From Nocardioides sp. (GTDB lineage Bacteria; Actinomycetota; Actinomycetes; Propionibacteriales; Nocardioidaceae): a stretch of 9,484 nucleotides of DNA. Within the stretch, counting starts at the first letter, position 1; each line of letters starts with the position of its first letter. The translations under genes and the position numbers were made by a program. The stretch spans positions 1-9,484 of the forward strand of contig DOWL01000221.1 of NCBI GenBank assembly GCA_003519585.1, in the 5' to 3' direction. The notes under the pieces were generated by a model, which searched no databases, had not been told where the DNA came from, and saw nothing but the letters and a program-made list of their open reading frames with translations. Of this stretch, positions 1-7,830 are shown piece by piece.

Positions 1-2094
1 GTGATGATCGCGATGGCGCTCGCCAACGATCCCGAGCTGCTGATCGCCGACGAGCCCACCACCGCCGTCGACGTCACGATCCAGGCCCAGATTCTGAAGC
101 TGCTCAAGGAGCTCCAGCGGCGCTTCGGCATGGGCCTCCTGTTCATCACGCACGATCTCGGCCTCGTGCGCCACACCTGCGACCGCGTCGCCGTGATGCA
201 GAGCGGCCGCATCGTCGAAACCGGCCCGGTCGCCGAGGTGTTCAAGGCGCCGCAGCACGAGTACACGCAGCGCCTGCTCGGCTCCGAGCCGCGCGGCACG
301 CCCGCGCCGGTCGCGGCCGGCGCCGCCGAGGTGATGGCGACCGAGGGCTTCCGCGTCTGGTATCCGATCAAGGCCGGCATCTTCCGCCACACCGTCGATC
401 ACGTGAAGGCGGTGGACGACGTCTCGATCCGGGTCCGCGCCGGCGAGACGGTCGGCGTCGTCGGCGAAAGCGGCTCGGGCAAGTCGTCGCTGGGCTTCGG
501 CCTGCTGCGCCTCGTCGAAAGCAAAGGCGCGATCCTGTTCGCCGGCCGCGACATCCAGCCGCTCAAGAACGCAGAGCTGCGGCCGATCCGGCGCGAGATG
601 CAGATCGTGTTCCAGGACCCCTACGGCTCGCTCTCGCCGCGGCTTTCCATTTTCGAGATCATCGAGGAAGGGCTCGCGATCCAGAAGCCGGACTGGACGT
701 ACGAGCAGCGGCGCGCGCAGGCGGCGCAGGCGCTCACGGACGTCGGCCTCGATCCGCGCGCGCTCGACCGCTATCCGCACGAGTTCTCCGGTGGCCAGCG
801 GCAGCGGATCGCAATCGCGCGCGCGATGGTGCTGGAGCCGAAGTTCGTGATGCTGGACGAGCCGACGAGCGCGCTCGACATGAGCGTGCAGGCGCAGATC
901 GTCGACCTGCTGCGGGAGTTGCAGGCGAAGCGCAACCTCGCCTATGTGTTCATCAGCCACGATCTGGGCGTGGTGCGCCACATCGCCGACCGGGTGGCGG
1001 TGATGTACGCCGGCCAGATCGCCGAGCTCGGCCCCAAGGACACGATCTTCGCGAACCCTTCGCACCCTTACACGCGCGCGCTCCTCGACTCGATCCCGCA
1101 TCTGAGCCAGGCGCGCGCCCTCAAGGGGATCCCGGGACGTACGCCGGCACCCGGTGCGCGGCCGGACGGATGCCGGTTCAACGACCGGTGCTCCTTCGCC
1201 ATCGACCAGTGCCGCCAGCAGGTGCCGGAGCTGCGCACGATCGCGACCGATCACGAGGTGCGGTGCATCCGGGTCGAGGAGATCGGTGTCTGGGACATCA
1301 ACCGTGGCACCGTGCCCGACGCCGACCCCGACAAGGCCCGAGACGTCATCTTGTCGGTCAGTGGGCTCAACGTGTTCTACGGCCGCAAGGAGGTCGTGCA
1401 CGACGTGAGCTTCGACCTCGCCAAGGGCGAGGTGGTGGCGCTCGTCGGTGAGTCCGGCAGCGGCAAGACCACCATCTCCCGAGCGGTCGGCGGCCTGCAC
1501 AAGGAGTGGACCGGCTCGACCACCTTCGAGGGCCGCGACCTCGCCACCAGTGCCCGCAGGCGCAGCGCGGACGACCGGCGACGGATCCAGTACATCTTCC
1601 AGAACCCCTACCTCTCCCTGAATCCACGGTTGACCATCGAGCAGATCATCAAGCGCCCGATGGAGCTGTTCGGGCTGGCCCGCGGCAAGCAAGCGACCGA
1701 TCGGGTGCTCGAACTGATGGAGCAGGTCGCGCTGGGCTCCGGGATGTTGCACTACGAGGCCAGCCGGCTCTCCGGCGGTGAGCGGCAGCGGGTCGCGATC
1801 GCGCGAGCCTTGGCGGCCGAGCCGGACCTGATGATCTGCGACGAGATCACCTCGGCGCTCGACGTATCGGTGCAGGGCTCGATCGTCGCGCTGCTCGAGG
1901 GGCTGCGGCAGGAGCGGGGGATCAGCATGCTCTTCGTGACCCACAACCTCGCGCTGGTGCGCTCCATCGCCGCGCGCGTGGAGATCCTGCAGGCAGGCCG
2001 GGTGGTCGAGGCGGGCTCGGTCGTCACTGTGATGGAGACGCCCAGCGAGGACTACACCCGCAAGCTGCTGGCCAACAGTCCGAGCATCGACTAG
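1..2094 (+). CDS. Peptide-type ABC transporter ATPase with 2.5 nucleotide-binding domains (5' partial, possibly chimeric)
   Basis: This cytoplasmic ATPase would energise a Dpp/Opp/Yej-type ABC importer for peptides or similar solutes. The window opens just after the signature motif of a first nucleotide-binding domain (NBD), so the GTG at base 1 is probably internal. NBD1 remnant: Walker B DE at residues 17-18 and switch His51. NBD2 is complete: Walker A GESGSGKS 155-162, signature SGGQ 263-266, Walker B DE 286-287, His320. An oligopeptide-transporter C-terminal segment with Cys391, 397, 404 and 422 follows. NBD3 is complete: Walker A GESGSGKT 483-490, signature SGGE 591-594, DE 614-615, His648. 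Residues 1 to ~300, including the linker between NBD1 and NBD2, resemble proteobacterial YejF; the rest resembles actinobacterial OppD C-terminus plus OppF. Fused ATPases of this family normally have two NBDs, so three suggests recombination or misassembly. No permease or binding-protein gene is visible. Confidence 0.85.
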   Translation: MMIAMALANDPELLIADEPTTAVDVTIQAQILKLLKELQRRFGMGLLFITHDLGLVRHTCDRVAVMQSGRIVETGPVAEVFKAPQHEYTQRLLGSEPRGTPAPVAAGAAEVMATEGFRVWYPIKAGIFRHTVDHVKAVDDVSIRVRAGETVGVVGESGSGKSSLGFGLLRLVESKGAILFAGRDIQPLKNAELRPIRREMQIVFQDPYGSLSPRLSIFEIIEEGLAIQKPDWTYEQRRAQAAQALTDVGLDPRALDRYPHEFSGGQRQRIAIARAMVLEPKFVMLDEPTSALDMSVQAQIVDLLRELQAKRNLAYVFISHDLGVVRHIADRVAVMYAGQIAELGPKDTIFANPSHPYTRALLDSIPHLSQARALKGIPGRTPAPGARPDGCRFNDRCSFAIDQCRQQVPELRTIATDHEVRCIRVEEIGVWDINRGTVPDADPDKARDVILSVSGLNVFYGRKEVVHDVSFDLAKGEVVALVGESGSGKTTISRAVGGLHKEWTGSTTFEGRDLATSARRRSADDRRRIQYIFQNPYLSLNPRLTIEQIIKRPMELFGLARGKQATDRVLELMEQVALGSGMLHYEASRLSGGERQRVAIARALAAEPDLMICDEITSALDVSVQGSIVALLEGLRQERGISMLFVTHNLALVRSIAARVEILQAGRVVEAGSVVTVMETPSEDYTRKLLANSPSID
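950..1140 (+). other. Probable chimera junction inside the ABC ATPase gene
   Basis: Upstream of this zone the gene uses GAA, AGC and GCG-rich runs and encodes a YejF-type protein. Downstream it uses GAG, TCC and ACC-rich actinobacterial codons and encodes the Cys-containing OppD tail and an OppF-type domain. The protein switches family just after the conserved switch-His region (His320). That stretch is nearly invariant among these ATPases, so homologous recombination or assembler collapse could both join sequences there. The exact breakpoint cannot be set by eye. Confidence 0.5.
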
Positions 2095-2103
2095 AAGCGA
2101 ATT

Positions 2104-3240
2104 TTGGCCGCCGACTCCGGGTCCCGCCTCGGGACGCTGGTCTTCACCGACCCGCAGCTGCAGCCGGGGTGGTCGCACGTCTCGGCGCCGGCGGCGCAGC
2201 CGCGCGAGCTGCCCTCGGCACCGCGCGAGCTCGCGGTGGAGGTCGTCGGAGCCGGGCGGGTCCGCGGACTTGCCGAGTGGCTCGCCGAGACATCCGCGAC
2301 CTCGCTGCTGGTCGTCGTGGACGGCGCGGTGATCCACGAGTGGTACGCCGAGGGGCTGGGCCCGGAGACCCGGTTCCTGGGGGCCTCGATGACGAAGTCG
2401 GTCCTGGCCCACTTGGTCGGCCGGGCGGTGCGCGATGGGGCGCTGGCGCTGACCGATCCCGTCACCGCTCACGTCCCCGAACTCGGAGCCACGGGGTATC
2501 GCGTAGCGACCGTGGTCGACGTACTCACCATGACCTCCGGTGTGGACTGGGTCGAGGACCATCGCGACGCGACCAGCCTGGCGTCGCGGCTACTCTCGGC
2601 ATTCCCCTCGGGCGACTCGCGCGCGTTGCTCTCCGAGATCGGCGCCGGAGCTGCGCCCGGCACGCGGTGGAGCTACAACACCGCCGACTCCCAGGTCCTG
2701 GACTGGATCCGCGAGCGGGCCACCGGCCGCAACTACGTCGAAGACCTCGAGCGGCTGTGGGGCGATCTCGGCTGCGTCGACGAGAGCGCGGTGGCGGTGG
2801 ACGGCACCGGGGTTGCCTTGGCCGGCGGCGGCCTGGCCGCCACTGCGCGCGACTGGGCGAAGGTCGCATTGCTCGCGGTCGCCGGCACCACCGACCGCGG
2901 CGAGCCACTGCTGGACCCCGACTGGGTCCACGCCGCCGCGCGCCCGCCGTACCCGTTCCTCGGCGTCGGCCGACTGCCGAGCAGCATCACCAGCTTCGCG
3001 GGCTTCGGCTACCACTGGTGGCCGATGGACGCGACCGGCCGCCGGGTCACCGCCGACGGCAGCCGCGGGCAGTTCGCCTGCGCCGACCGGAGCACCGGCG
3101 CCGTGGTGGTGAAGACCTCGCTGTGGCCCTACGACGACCCGCTCGTGGACCGTCAGGCGCGGGACCTGAGCTACCTCGGCCTGCACGCCGTGCTGGACGC
3201 CGTCACGCCATCGCGACCCACTCAGGAGGAACCCGGATGA
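2104..3240 (+). CDS. NylB-like serine hydrolase (beta-lactamase/class C fold)
   Basis: This 378-residue protein is a penicillin-recognising-fold serine hydrolase, closest by eye to 6-aminohexanoate-dimer hydrolase (NylB) and related esterases/amidases. The nucleophile motif SxxK is Ser95-Met-Thr-Lys98. The second motif is Tyr191-Asn192 in a WSYNT context. A probable third motif is GSRGQF at 319-324. The conserved LAGGGLAAT and FGYHWW segments also fit the NylB group. I see no signal peptide, so it is probably cytoplasmic, which argues against a cell-wall or antibiotic role. The TTG start at 2104 has a weak AGAAG five bases after the upstream stop and 6 bases before TTG; a later start is possible but would erode the N-terminal region. 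It lies 9 bases after the ABC ATPase and overlaps the sulfatase by 4 bases, so co-expression is likely. Substrate (amide or ester) is unknown. Confidence 0.85.
   Translation: MAADSGSRLGTLVFTDPQLQPGWSHVSAPAAQPRELPSAPRELAVEVVGAGRVRGLAEWLAETSATSLLVVVDGAVIHEWYAEGLGPETRFLGASMTKSVLAHLVGRAVRDGALALTDPVTAHVPELGATGYRVATVVDVLTMTSGVDWVEDHRDATSLASRLLSAFPSGDSRALLSEIGAGAAPGTRWSYNTADSQVLDWIRERATGRNYVEDLERLWGDLGCVDESAVAVDGTGVALAGGGLAATARDWAKVALLAVAGTTDRGEPLLDPDWVHAAARPPYPFLGVGRLPSSITSFAGFGYHWWPMDATGRRVTADGSRGQFACADRSTGAVVVKTSLWPYDDPLVDRQARDLSYLGLHAVLDAVTPSRPTQEEPG
3224..3230 (+). promoter_or_regulatory. Strong Shine-Dalgarno site for the sulfatase
   Basis: AGGAGGA lies inside the 3' end of the serine hydrolase gene, 6 bases before the ATG at 3237. 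It fixes the sulfatase start even though its reading frame stays open far upstream. The start and the previous stop overlap as ATGA, so translational coupling is expected. Confidence 0.85.
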
Positions 3241-5561
3241 GCACCGCCGCCGAGGCGACGCCGGACGGACCCGACCGCACCCGGCTGCCGCTCGACGTCG
3301 ACACCGGCGCCCGGCCCATCCGGCCGGTCGAGGCGGTCCCCGGGGCACCCAACGTGGTCGTCGTGCTGATCGATGACATGGGCTTCGGCGCCTCGTCGGC
3401 GTACGGCGGTCCGTGCGAGATGCCGACCGCGCAGCGGCTGGCCGACGAGGGGTTGCTGTACTCCCGGTTCCACGTCACCTCGCTGTGCAGCCCGACCCGC
3501 CAGGCGTTGATGACCGGGCGCAACCACCACTCGGTGGGCATGGGCGTCACGAGCGAGATGTCGACGCCCGAGCCGGGCTACCACGGCTACCGGCCGGCCA
3601 GCGCGGCCACGATCGCACAGATCCTCAGCGGCAACGGCTACTGCACCGCGGCGATCGGCAAGTGGCACCAGACCCCACCGGTGGAGGTCAGCCCGTCCGG
3701 GCCGTTCCAACGCTGGCCGATGGGGGAGGGCTTCGACTACTTCTACGGGTTCATGGGCGCCGAGATGAACCACTGGTACCCGCAGCTCTACCAGGGTCGC
3801 TACGCCGTCGAGCCGGACAAGCTGCCCGAGGACGGCTACCACCTCTCCGAGGACCTCGTGGAGCACGCGATCTCCTGGATCGAGAACCAGCAGGCGATCA
3901 CCCCGAACCGGCCGTTCTTCACCTACGTCGCGTTCGGTGCCACCCATGCGCCGTTCCACGTCGCCCCCGAGTGGCGCGACCGGTACGCCGGCGAGTTCGA
4001 CTCAGGCTGGGACGCCCAGCGGGAGGCCACGCTGGCCCGGCAGCGGGCGCTCGGCATCGTGCCGGAGTCGGCCGAGCTGGCGCCGTGGGCGGACGGCGTC
4101 CCGCACTGGGACGAGCTGGACGAGACCGAGCGACGAGTCGCCGCGCGGTTCATGGAGACCTACGCCGGCTTCGCCGAGCACACCGACGCCCAGGTGGGGC
4201 GGCTCGTCGACGCGCTCGACGATATGGGTGTCCTCGACAACACGCTGATCTTCTACCTGCTCGGCGACAACGGTGCTTCCGGTGAGGGCGGCCCCAGGGG
4301 CACCCTCCGCGAACACCTGGTCGGCCACGGCATCCAGGACGACACCGCGGAGATGGCCGCGCGGCTCGACACGCTGGGCGACCCCACGACCTACGCGATC
4401 TATCCGGTCGGCTGGGCGTTGGCGATGAACACGCCGTACCCCTGGACCAAGCAGCTGGCCCACCTCGGCGGCACCCGTGACGGGATGATCGTGCGCTGGG
4501 GCAACGGCATCGCGGCCCGGGGCGAGATCCGGCACCAGTGGCACCACGTGATCGACGTGTTGCCGACCATCCTCGAGGCGGCCGGGGTGCCGGCGCCGGC
4601 GGTGTACGGCGGGGTCGAGCAGCAGCCGATCGAGGGAACCAGCCTGGCCTACTCGTTCGACGACGCGGATGCTCCCGACCGGCGGACCACGCAGTACTTC
4701 GAGATGATCGGCAATCGCGGCGTCTACCACGACGGTTGGACCGCGGTGACGCGGCACGGCATCCCGTGGGAGATGGTCGATACGCCCGACCGCCCCTTCG
4801 ACCAGGATCGCTGGGAGCTCTACGACCACGCGTCGGACTGGAGCCAGGCCCACGACCTGGCCGAGCAGCACCCGGCGCGCCTCGCCGAGCTCCAGCGGGT
4901 CTTCGACGAGGAGGCCGAGAAGCACCACGTCCTCCCGCTCGACGACCGGGTCACCGAGCGGGAGAACCCCGACGTGGCCGGCCGGCTCGACCTCCACCTG
5001 GGCCGCTCCTCACTCTCCTTCGGCCCCCGCGTCGGCCGGTTGACCGAGGAGGCCGCGCCCAACGTCAAGAACCGCTCGCACGTGATCACGGCCGATCTCG
5101 AGGTCGTCACCGGCACCGGAGGCGTCGTGGTCGCCCAGGGTGGTCGGTTCGGCGGCTGGTCGCTCTACCTCGTCCACGGCGTACCGCACTACGCCTACAA
5201 CTTCGCCGGCCGCGACCTGACCGTGGTCCGCGGAGGCAAACCGATCGTGCCCGGGCGACACGACCTCGTGGTGCGCTTCCACTACGACGGCGGGCCGCCC
5301 GGTAGCGGTGCCGAGGTCGTGCTGGAGGTCGACGGGGCGGCGGTGGGCAGTGGCCGGATCCCGACGACGACCGCCTACTACTTCTCCTTCGACGAGACCT
5401 TCAACATCGGCGTCGACCGTGGCACGCCGGTGGTCGACGACTACCTGCCGGTGCGCAACGCCTTCGAGGGGCTGATCCACCGGGTCCGCTTCGACCTCGA
5501 CGAGGTCACCGACCCCGGCAGCGACGACGGCCGCGAACGGCAGGCGCTGGTCCACCAGTAG
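3237..5561 (+). CDS. Type I (formylglycine) sulfatase, Pseudomonas arylsulfatase-like
   Basis: This 774-residue enzyme should hydrolyse sulfate esters with a formylglycine made from cysteine. The sulfatase signature CxPxR is Cys84-Ser-Pro-Thr-Arg88, followed by the usual LMTGR. All positions expected from Pseudomonas arylsulfatase can be placed with similar spacing: metal ligands Asp46, Asp47, Asp344 and Asn345, and sulfate-site Lys142, His144, His237 and Lys405. Maturation needs a formylglycine-generating enzyme encoded elsewhere. Residues from about 615 to 760 form a beta-rich C-terminal domain typical of the long bacterial members. No signal peptide is visible (the N-terminus is polar), so cytoplasmic action on an imported substrate is inferred. 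It is the last gene of the left operon and sits directly upstream of a steroid side-chain operon. A steroid sulfate substrate is possible but unproven; other aryl or alkyl sulfates are equally open. Confidence 0.93.
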   Translation: MSTAAEATPDGPDRTRLPLDVDTGARPIRPVEAVPGAPNVVVVLIDDMGFGASSAYGGPCEMPTAQRLADEGLLYSRFHVTSLCSPTRQALMTGRNHHSVGMGVTSEMSTPEPGYHGYRPASAATIAQILSGNGYCTAAIGKWHQTPPVEVSPSGPFQRWPMGEGFDYFYGFMGAEMNHWYPQLYQGRYAVEPDKLPEDGYHLSEDLVEHAISWIENQQAITPNRPFFTYVAFGATHAPFHVAPEWRDRYAGEFDSGWDAQREATLARQRALGIVPESAELAPWADGVPHWDELDETERRVAARFMETYAGFAEHTDAQVGRLVDALDDMGVLDNTLIFYLLGDNGASGEGGPRGTLREHLVGHGIQDDTAEMAARLDTLGDPTTYAIYPVGWALAMNTPYPWTKQLAHLGGTRDGMIVRWGNGIAARGEIRHQWHHVIDVLPTILEAAGVPAPAVYGGVEQQPIEGTSLAYSFDDADAPDRRTTQYFEMIGNRGVYHDGWTAVTRHGIPWEMVDTPDRPFDQDRWELYDHASDWSQAHDLAEQHPARLAELQRVFDEEAEKHHVLPLDDRVTERENPDVAGRLDLHLGRSSLSFGPRVGRLTEEAAPNVKNRSHVITADLEVVTGTGGVVVAQGGRFGGWSLYLVHGVPHYAYNFAGRDLTVVRGGKPIVPGRHDLVVRFHYDGGPPGSGAEVVLEVDGAAVGSGRIPTTTAYYFSFDETFNIGVDRGTPVVDDYLPVRNAFEGLIHRVRFDLDEVTDPGSDDGRERQALVHQ

Positions 5562-5593
5562 TGATCGTGGAATGACTGAGGTGCGGCGGTCCA

Positions 5594-5621
5594 GAGTTTC
5601 GTCGGTCAGCCGACGAAACTC
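5594..5621. terminator. Perfect 12-bp inverted repeat, probable hairpin terminator
   Basis: GAGTTTCGTCGG at 5594-5605 and CCGACGAAACTC at 5610-5621 are perfect reverse complements around a 4-base loop TCAG. The stem starts 32 bases after the sulfatase stop, the expected place for a terminator of the left operon. No T-run follows, so it is not a canonical intrinsic terminator, though actinobacterial terminators often lack the U-tail. The symmetry and position, centred about 68 bases upstream of the next start codon, would also suit a dimeric regulator. Confidence 0.6.
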
Positions 5622-5653
5622 GACACCACTCACCGGTCGATAGCCCTCGGGAC

Positions 5654-5667
5654 TAGAACACGTTACA
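5654..5667. promoter_or_regulatory. Putative KstR operator
   Basis: TAGAACACGTTACA matches every fixed position of the TNNAACNNGTTNNA motif bound by KstR, the TetR-family repressor of cholesterol catabolism in mycobacteria and rhodococci. It lies 8 bases before the GTG of a FadE28-FadE29-like gene, a family that belongs to the KstR regulon. The motif overlaps the proposed -10 box, so bound repressor would block RNA polymerase. Release by a steroid-derived CoA thioester is inferred from the known system. The kstR gene is not in the window. Confidence 0.8.
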
Positions 5668-5676
5668 GTTTTGTCG
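5664..5676 (+). promoter_or_regulatory. -10 box and leaderless start of the side-chain operon
   Basis: TACAGT at 5664-5669 fits the actinobacterial TANNNT -10 consensus and sits at exactly -12 to -7 if transcription begins at G5676, the first base of the GTG start codon. No Shine-Dalgarno sequence precedes this GTG; the upstream bases are T-rich. This is the pattern of leaderless mRNAs, common in actinobacteria. I see no convincing -35 element. Confidence 0.6.
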
Positions 5677-7823
5677 TGGCGACCGACGACAGCACGGCCG
5701 AGTCCCTGGCGGCGGTCCGGTCCGTGCTCGCCGATGTCCTCGACAGAGACGGCGGCTGGAAGGAGCTCGCCGAGGCCGGGCTGCTGGGGCTGCCCGTCCC
5801 GGAGGAGTACGGCGGGGAAGGGCTCGGCCTGCCCGAGGTCGGCGTGTTGCTCCGCGGGACCGGTCTGAGAGCCCGGCACCTGCCCGTCTGGGAGACGCTC
5901 TGCTGTGGCGTCCTGACCCTCGCCCGCCATGGCAGCACCGAGCAACGCCAGCTGTTGGCCGACGTGGCCCTGGGCACGCGCATCCTCACGCCGGCGGTGC
6001 GCGAGCTGGCGCCGACCAGCTACGCCGACGGCACCGTGACCGGCCGCAAGGCGGGCGTGACCTACGCCGCCGAAGCCAGCCATCTGCTGGTCATCGCCCG
6101 ACAGGATGGCCACGACGTCGTGGCGCTCGTCGAGGTGAGCGACCCGGGGGTGACTCTGCTGGAGTCAAGCTCCAGCGCCCGCCTCACGACCCACACTGTG
6201 GTCTTCGACGCGGCCCGCGCGGAGCTGGTGGTCGATGCGGCCACGACGCTGACGGGCCTGTGGACCGCCGGCCTCGCACTCACCGCCGCCGGGTTGGTCG
6301 CCGGTGCGCGCGACCTCACCGCGTCGTACGTCAAAGGACGCACCCAGTTCGGCCGCACCCTGGCGGAGTTCCAGGCGGTCGCCATGCAGATCGCCGATGT
6401 CTACATCGCCTCGCGGACCCTCGACCTCGCCGCCGACAACGCCGCCTGGCGGCTCGACCAGGGTCTCGCGGCCGACGACGACCTAGCCGTTGCGGCGTAC
6501 TGGACCTGCGCCGAGGGGCTCCAGGCGCTTCGTACCTGCCACCACCTGCACGGCGGGATGGGCGTCGACCAGACCTACCCGCTGCACCACTACCTCAGCT
6601 GGGTCAGCGACATCACCTACGCGCTCGACGTACGAGCCGAGGCGGTCCGCGTCGAGGACCCCACCACCAAGAACCTCGAGCTCAGCGATGACCAGCGCCG
6701 GCTCAAGCAGGAGATCCGCAGCTACTTCGCGACCCTTTCCGGCCGGTACGACGAGGAGGAGCTGGCCCGCGACCGGCACGGCGAGAGCTACCAGCGGATC
6801 GTCCGCCAGCTGGGCGAGGACGGCTGGATGGGCGTCGGCTGGCCGCGCGAGTACGGCGGCCACGGCCTCGGCGAGATCGAGCAGACGATCTTCGCCAACG
6901 AGGCGCAGTACGCCGACGTACATCTGCCCGCGGTCACCCTGCAGACGGTCGGCCCGACGCTGATCCGTTTCGGCAGTCCGCGACAGAAGGAACTGTTCCT
7001 CCCGCGGATCCTGGCCGGCGACGTGCACTTCGCGATCGGCTACTCCGAACCCGACGCCGGCACGGATCTGGCCTCGTTGCGGACCACCGCGCGGCGCGAC
7101 GGGGACCACTACGTCGTCAACGGCCAGAAGCTGTGGACCACCGGCGGGCACCAGGCCGACTTCGTCTGGCTTGCGGTCCGCACCGATCCCGACGCCCCCA
7201 AGCACCGGGGCATCTCGATCCTCATCGTCGACACGACCGACCCCGGCTACTCGTGGACACCGATCATCACCGCCGACGGGTCGCACCACGTCAACGCGAC
7301 CTACTACCACGACGTCCGAGTGCCGGTGGACATGCTCGTCGGCGAGGAGAACCAGGGCTGGAAGCTGATCACCACCCAGCTCAACCACGAACGCGTGATG
7401 CTTGGCCCGGCGGGCCGGATCGAGGGGCTGCGCGACCGGGTCGCCGACTGGGCCACCAAGGCCGGGGTCGTCGACCGCCCCGACGTCGTACGGCTGATGG
7501 GCCAGGCGACCGCGGTGTTCCGGGTCAACGAACTGCTCAACTGGGAGGTGGCCCGGGCCGCCGGGCAGGGTGAGATCTCGGTCGGGGACGCGTCCTCGTC
7601 GAAGGTCTTCGCGGCCGACCAGGTGCAGCATCTCCTGGACGAGCTCACCCGGGTCGTGCACCGGTACGGCGACCCGTCGGACGAGGAGACCAAGCAGCTG
7701 ATGGGCTACCTCGACGGTCAGATCAAGCGCAACCTGGTCCTCACCTTCGGAGGCGGTGTCCAGGAAGTGCAGCGCGAGCTGATCGCGATGTTCGGCCTGG
7801 GACTGCCGCGGGTGCCCCGGTGA
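5676..7823 (+). CDS. fadE28-fadE29: Fused FadE28-FadE29-type acyl-CoA dehydrogenase (cholesterol side chain)
   Basis: This 715-residue flavoprotein carries two acyl-CoA dehydrogenase units in one chain. Residues 1 to ~335 match FadE28 (ChsE1): FAD-contact motif RTQFG 222-226, VYIASRT, and CHHLHGGMG 288-296. Residues ~336-715 match FadE29 (ChsE2): YSEPDAGTDLA from 456, WTTG from 487, NHERVML from 570, FGGG from 691, and the same PRVPR C-terminus. In M. tuberculosis the separate proteins form an alpha2-beta2 enzyme that dehydrogenates 3-oxo-4-pregnene-20-carboxyl-CoA. Each half here is close to its separate counterpart in length (about 339 and 387), so nothing is missing. A single-chain layout is known for FadE34 (ChsE3), but the neighbours and sequence favour FadE28/29. 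The GTG start is set by the aligned N-terminus and the leaderless promoter. The next gene starts 7 bases after the stop. Confidence 0.92.
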   Translation: MATDDSTAESLAAVRSVLADVLDRDGGWKELAEAGLLGLPVPEEYGGEGLGLPEVGVLLRGTGLRARHLPVWETLCCGVLTLARHGSTEQRQLLADVALGTRILTPAVRELAPTSYADGTVTGRKAGVTYAAEASHLLVIARQDGHDVVALVEVSDPGVTLLESSSSARLTTHTVVFDAARAELVVDAATTLTGLWTAGLALTAAGLVAGARDLTASYVKGRTQFGRTLAEFQAVAMQIADVYIASRTLDLAADNAAWRLDQGLAADDDLAVAAYWTCAEGLQALRTCHHLHGGMGVDQTYPLHHYLSWVSDITYALDVRAEAVRVEDPTTKNLELSDDQRRLKQEIRSYFATLSGRYDEEELARDRHGESYQRIVRQLGEDGWMGVGWPREYGGHGLGEIEQTIFANEAQYADVHLPAVTLQTVGPTLIRFGSPRQKELFLPRILAGDVHFAIGYSEPDAGTDLASLRTTARRDGDHYVVNGQKLWTTGGHQADFVWLAVRTDPDAPKHRGISILIVDTTDPGYSWTPIITADGSHHVNATYYHDVRVPVDMLVGEENQGWKLITTQLNHERVMLGPAGRIEGLRDRVADWATKAGVVDRPDVVRLMGQATAVFRVNELLNWEVARAAGQGEISVGDASSSKVFAADQVQHLLDELTRVVHRYGDPSDEETKQLMGYLDGQIKRNLVLTFGGGVQEVQRELIAMFGLGLPRVPR

Positions 7824-7830
7824 ATGACCA

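Noticed and set aside
2169..3236. Upstream extension of the sulfatase reading frame
   Set aside because: This stretch is an Arg/Gly-rich out-of-frame reading of the serine hydrolase gene; the AGGAGGA site and the ATG at 3237 mark the true start.
2104..3240. Antibiotic-resistance beta-lactamase
   Set aside because: The SxxK fold is shared, but the NylB-type motifs, the absence of a signal peptide and the coupling to a sulfatase point to a metabolic esterase/amidase.
4002..4997. 331-codon minus-strand open frame within the sulfatase
   Set aside because: Antisense to the conserved sulfatase metal-binding region; explained by GC-rich third positions.
5572..5643. Possible 23-codon small ORF in the intergenic gap
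   Set aside because: No Shine-Dalgarno site, Arg/Ser-rich sequence and it runs through the inverted repeat; nothing supports translation.
5010..6113. Long minus-strand open frame spanning the sulfatase end, the intergenic gap and the fadE start
   Set aside because: It runs opposite to two clearly recognised genes, crosses the hairpin and operator region, and its translation is low-complexity Gly/Val/Arg-rich sequence typical of high-GC antisense frames.
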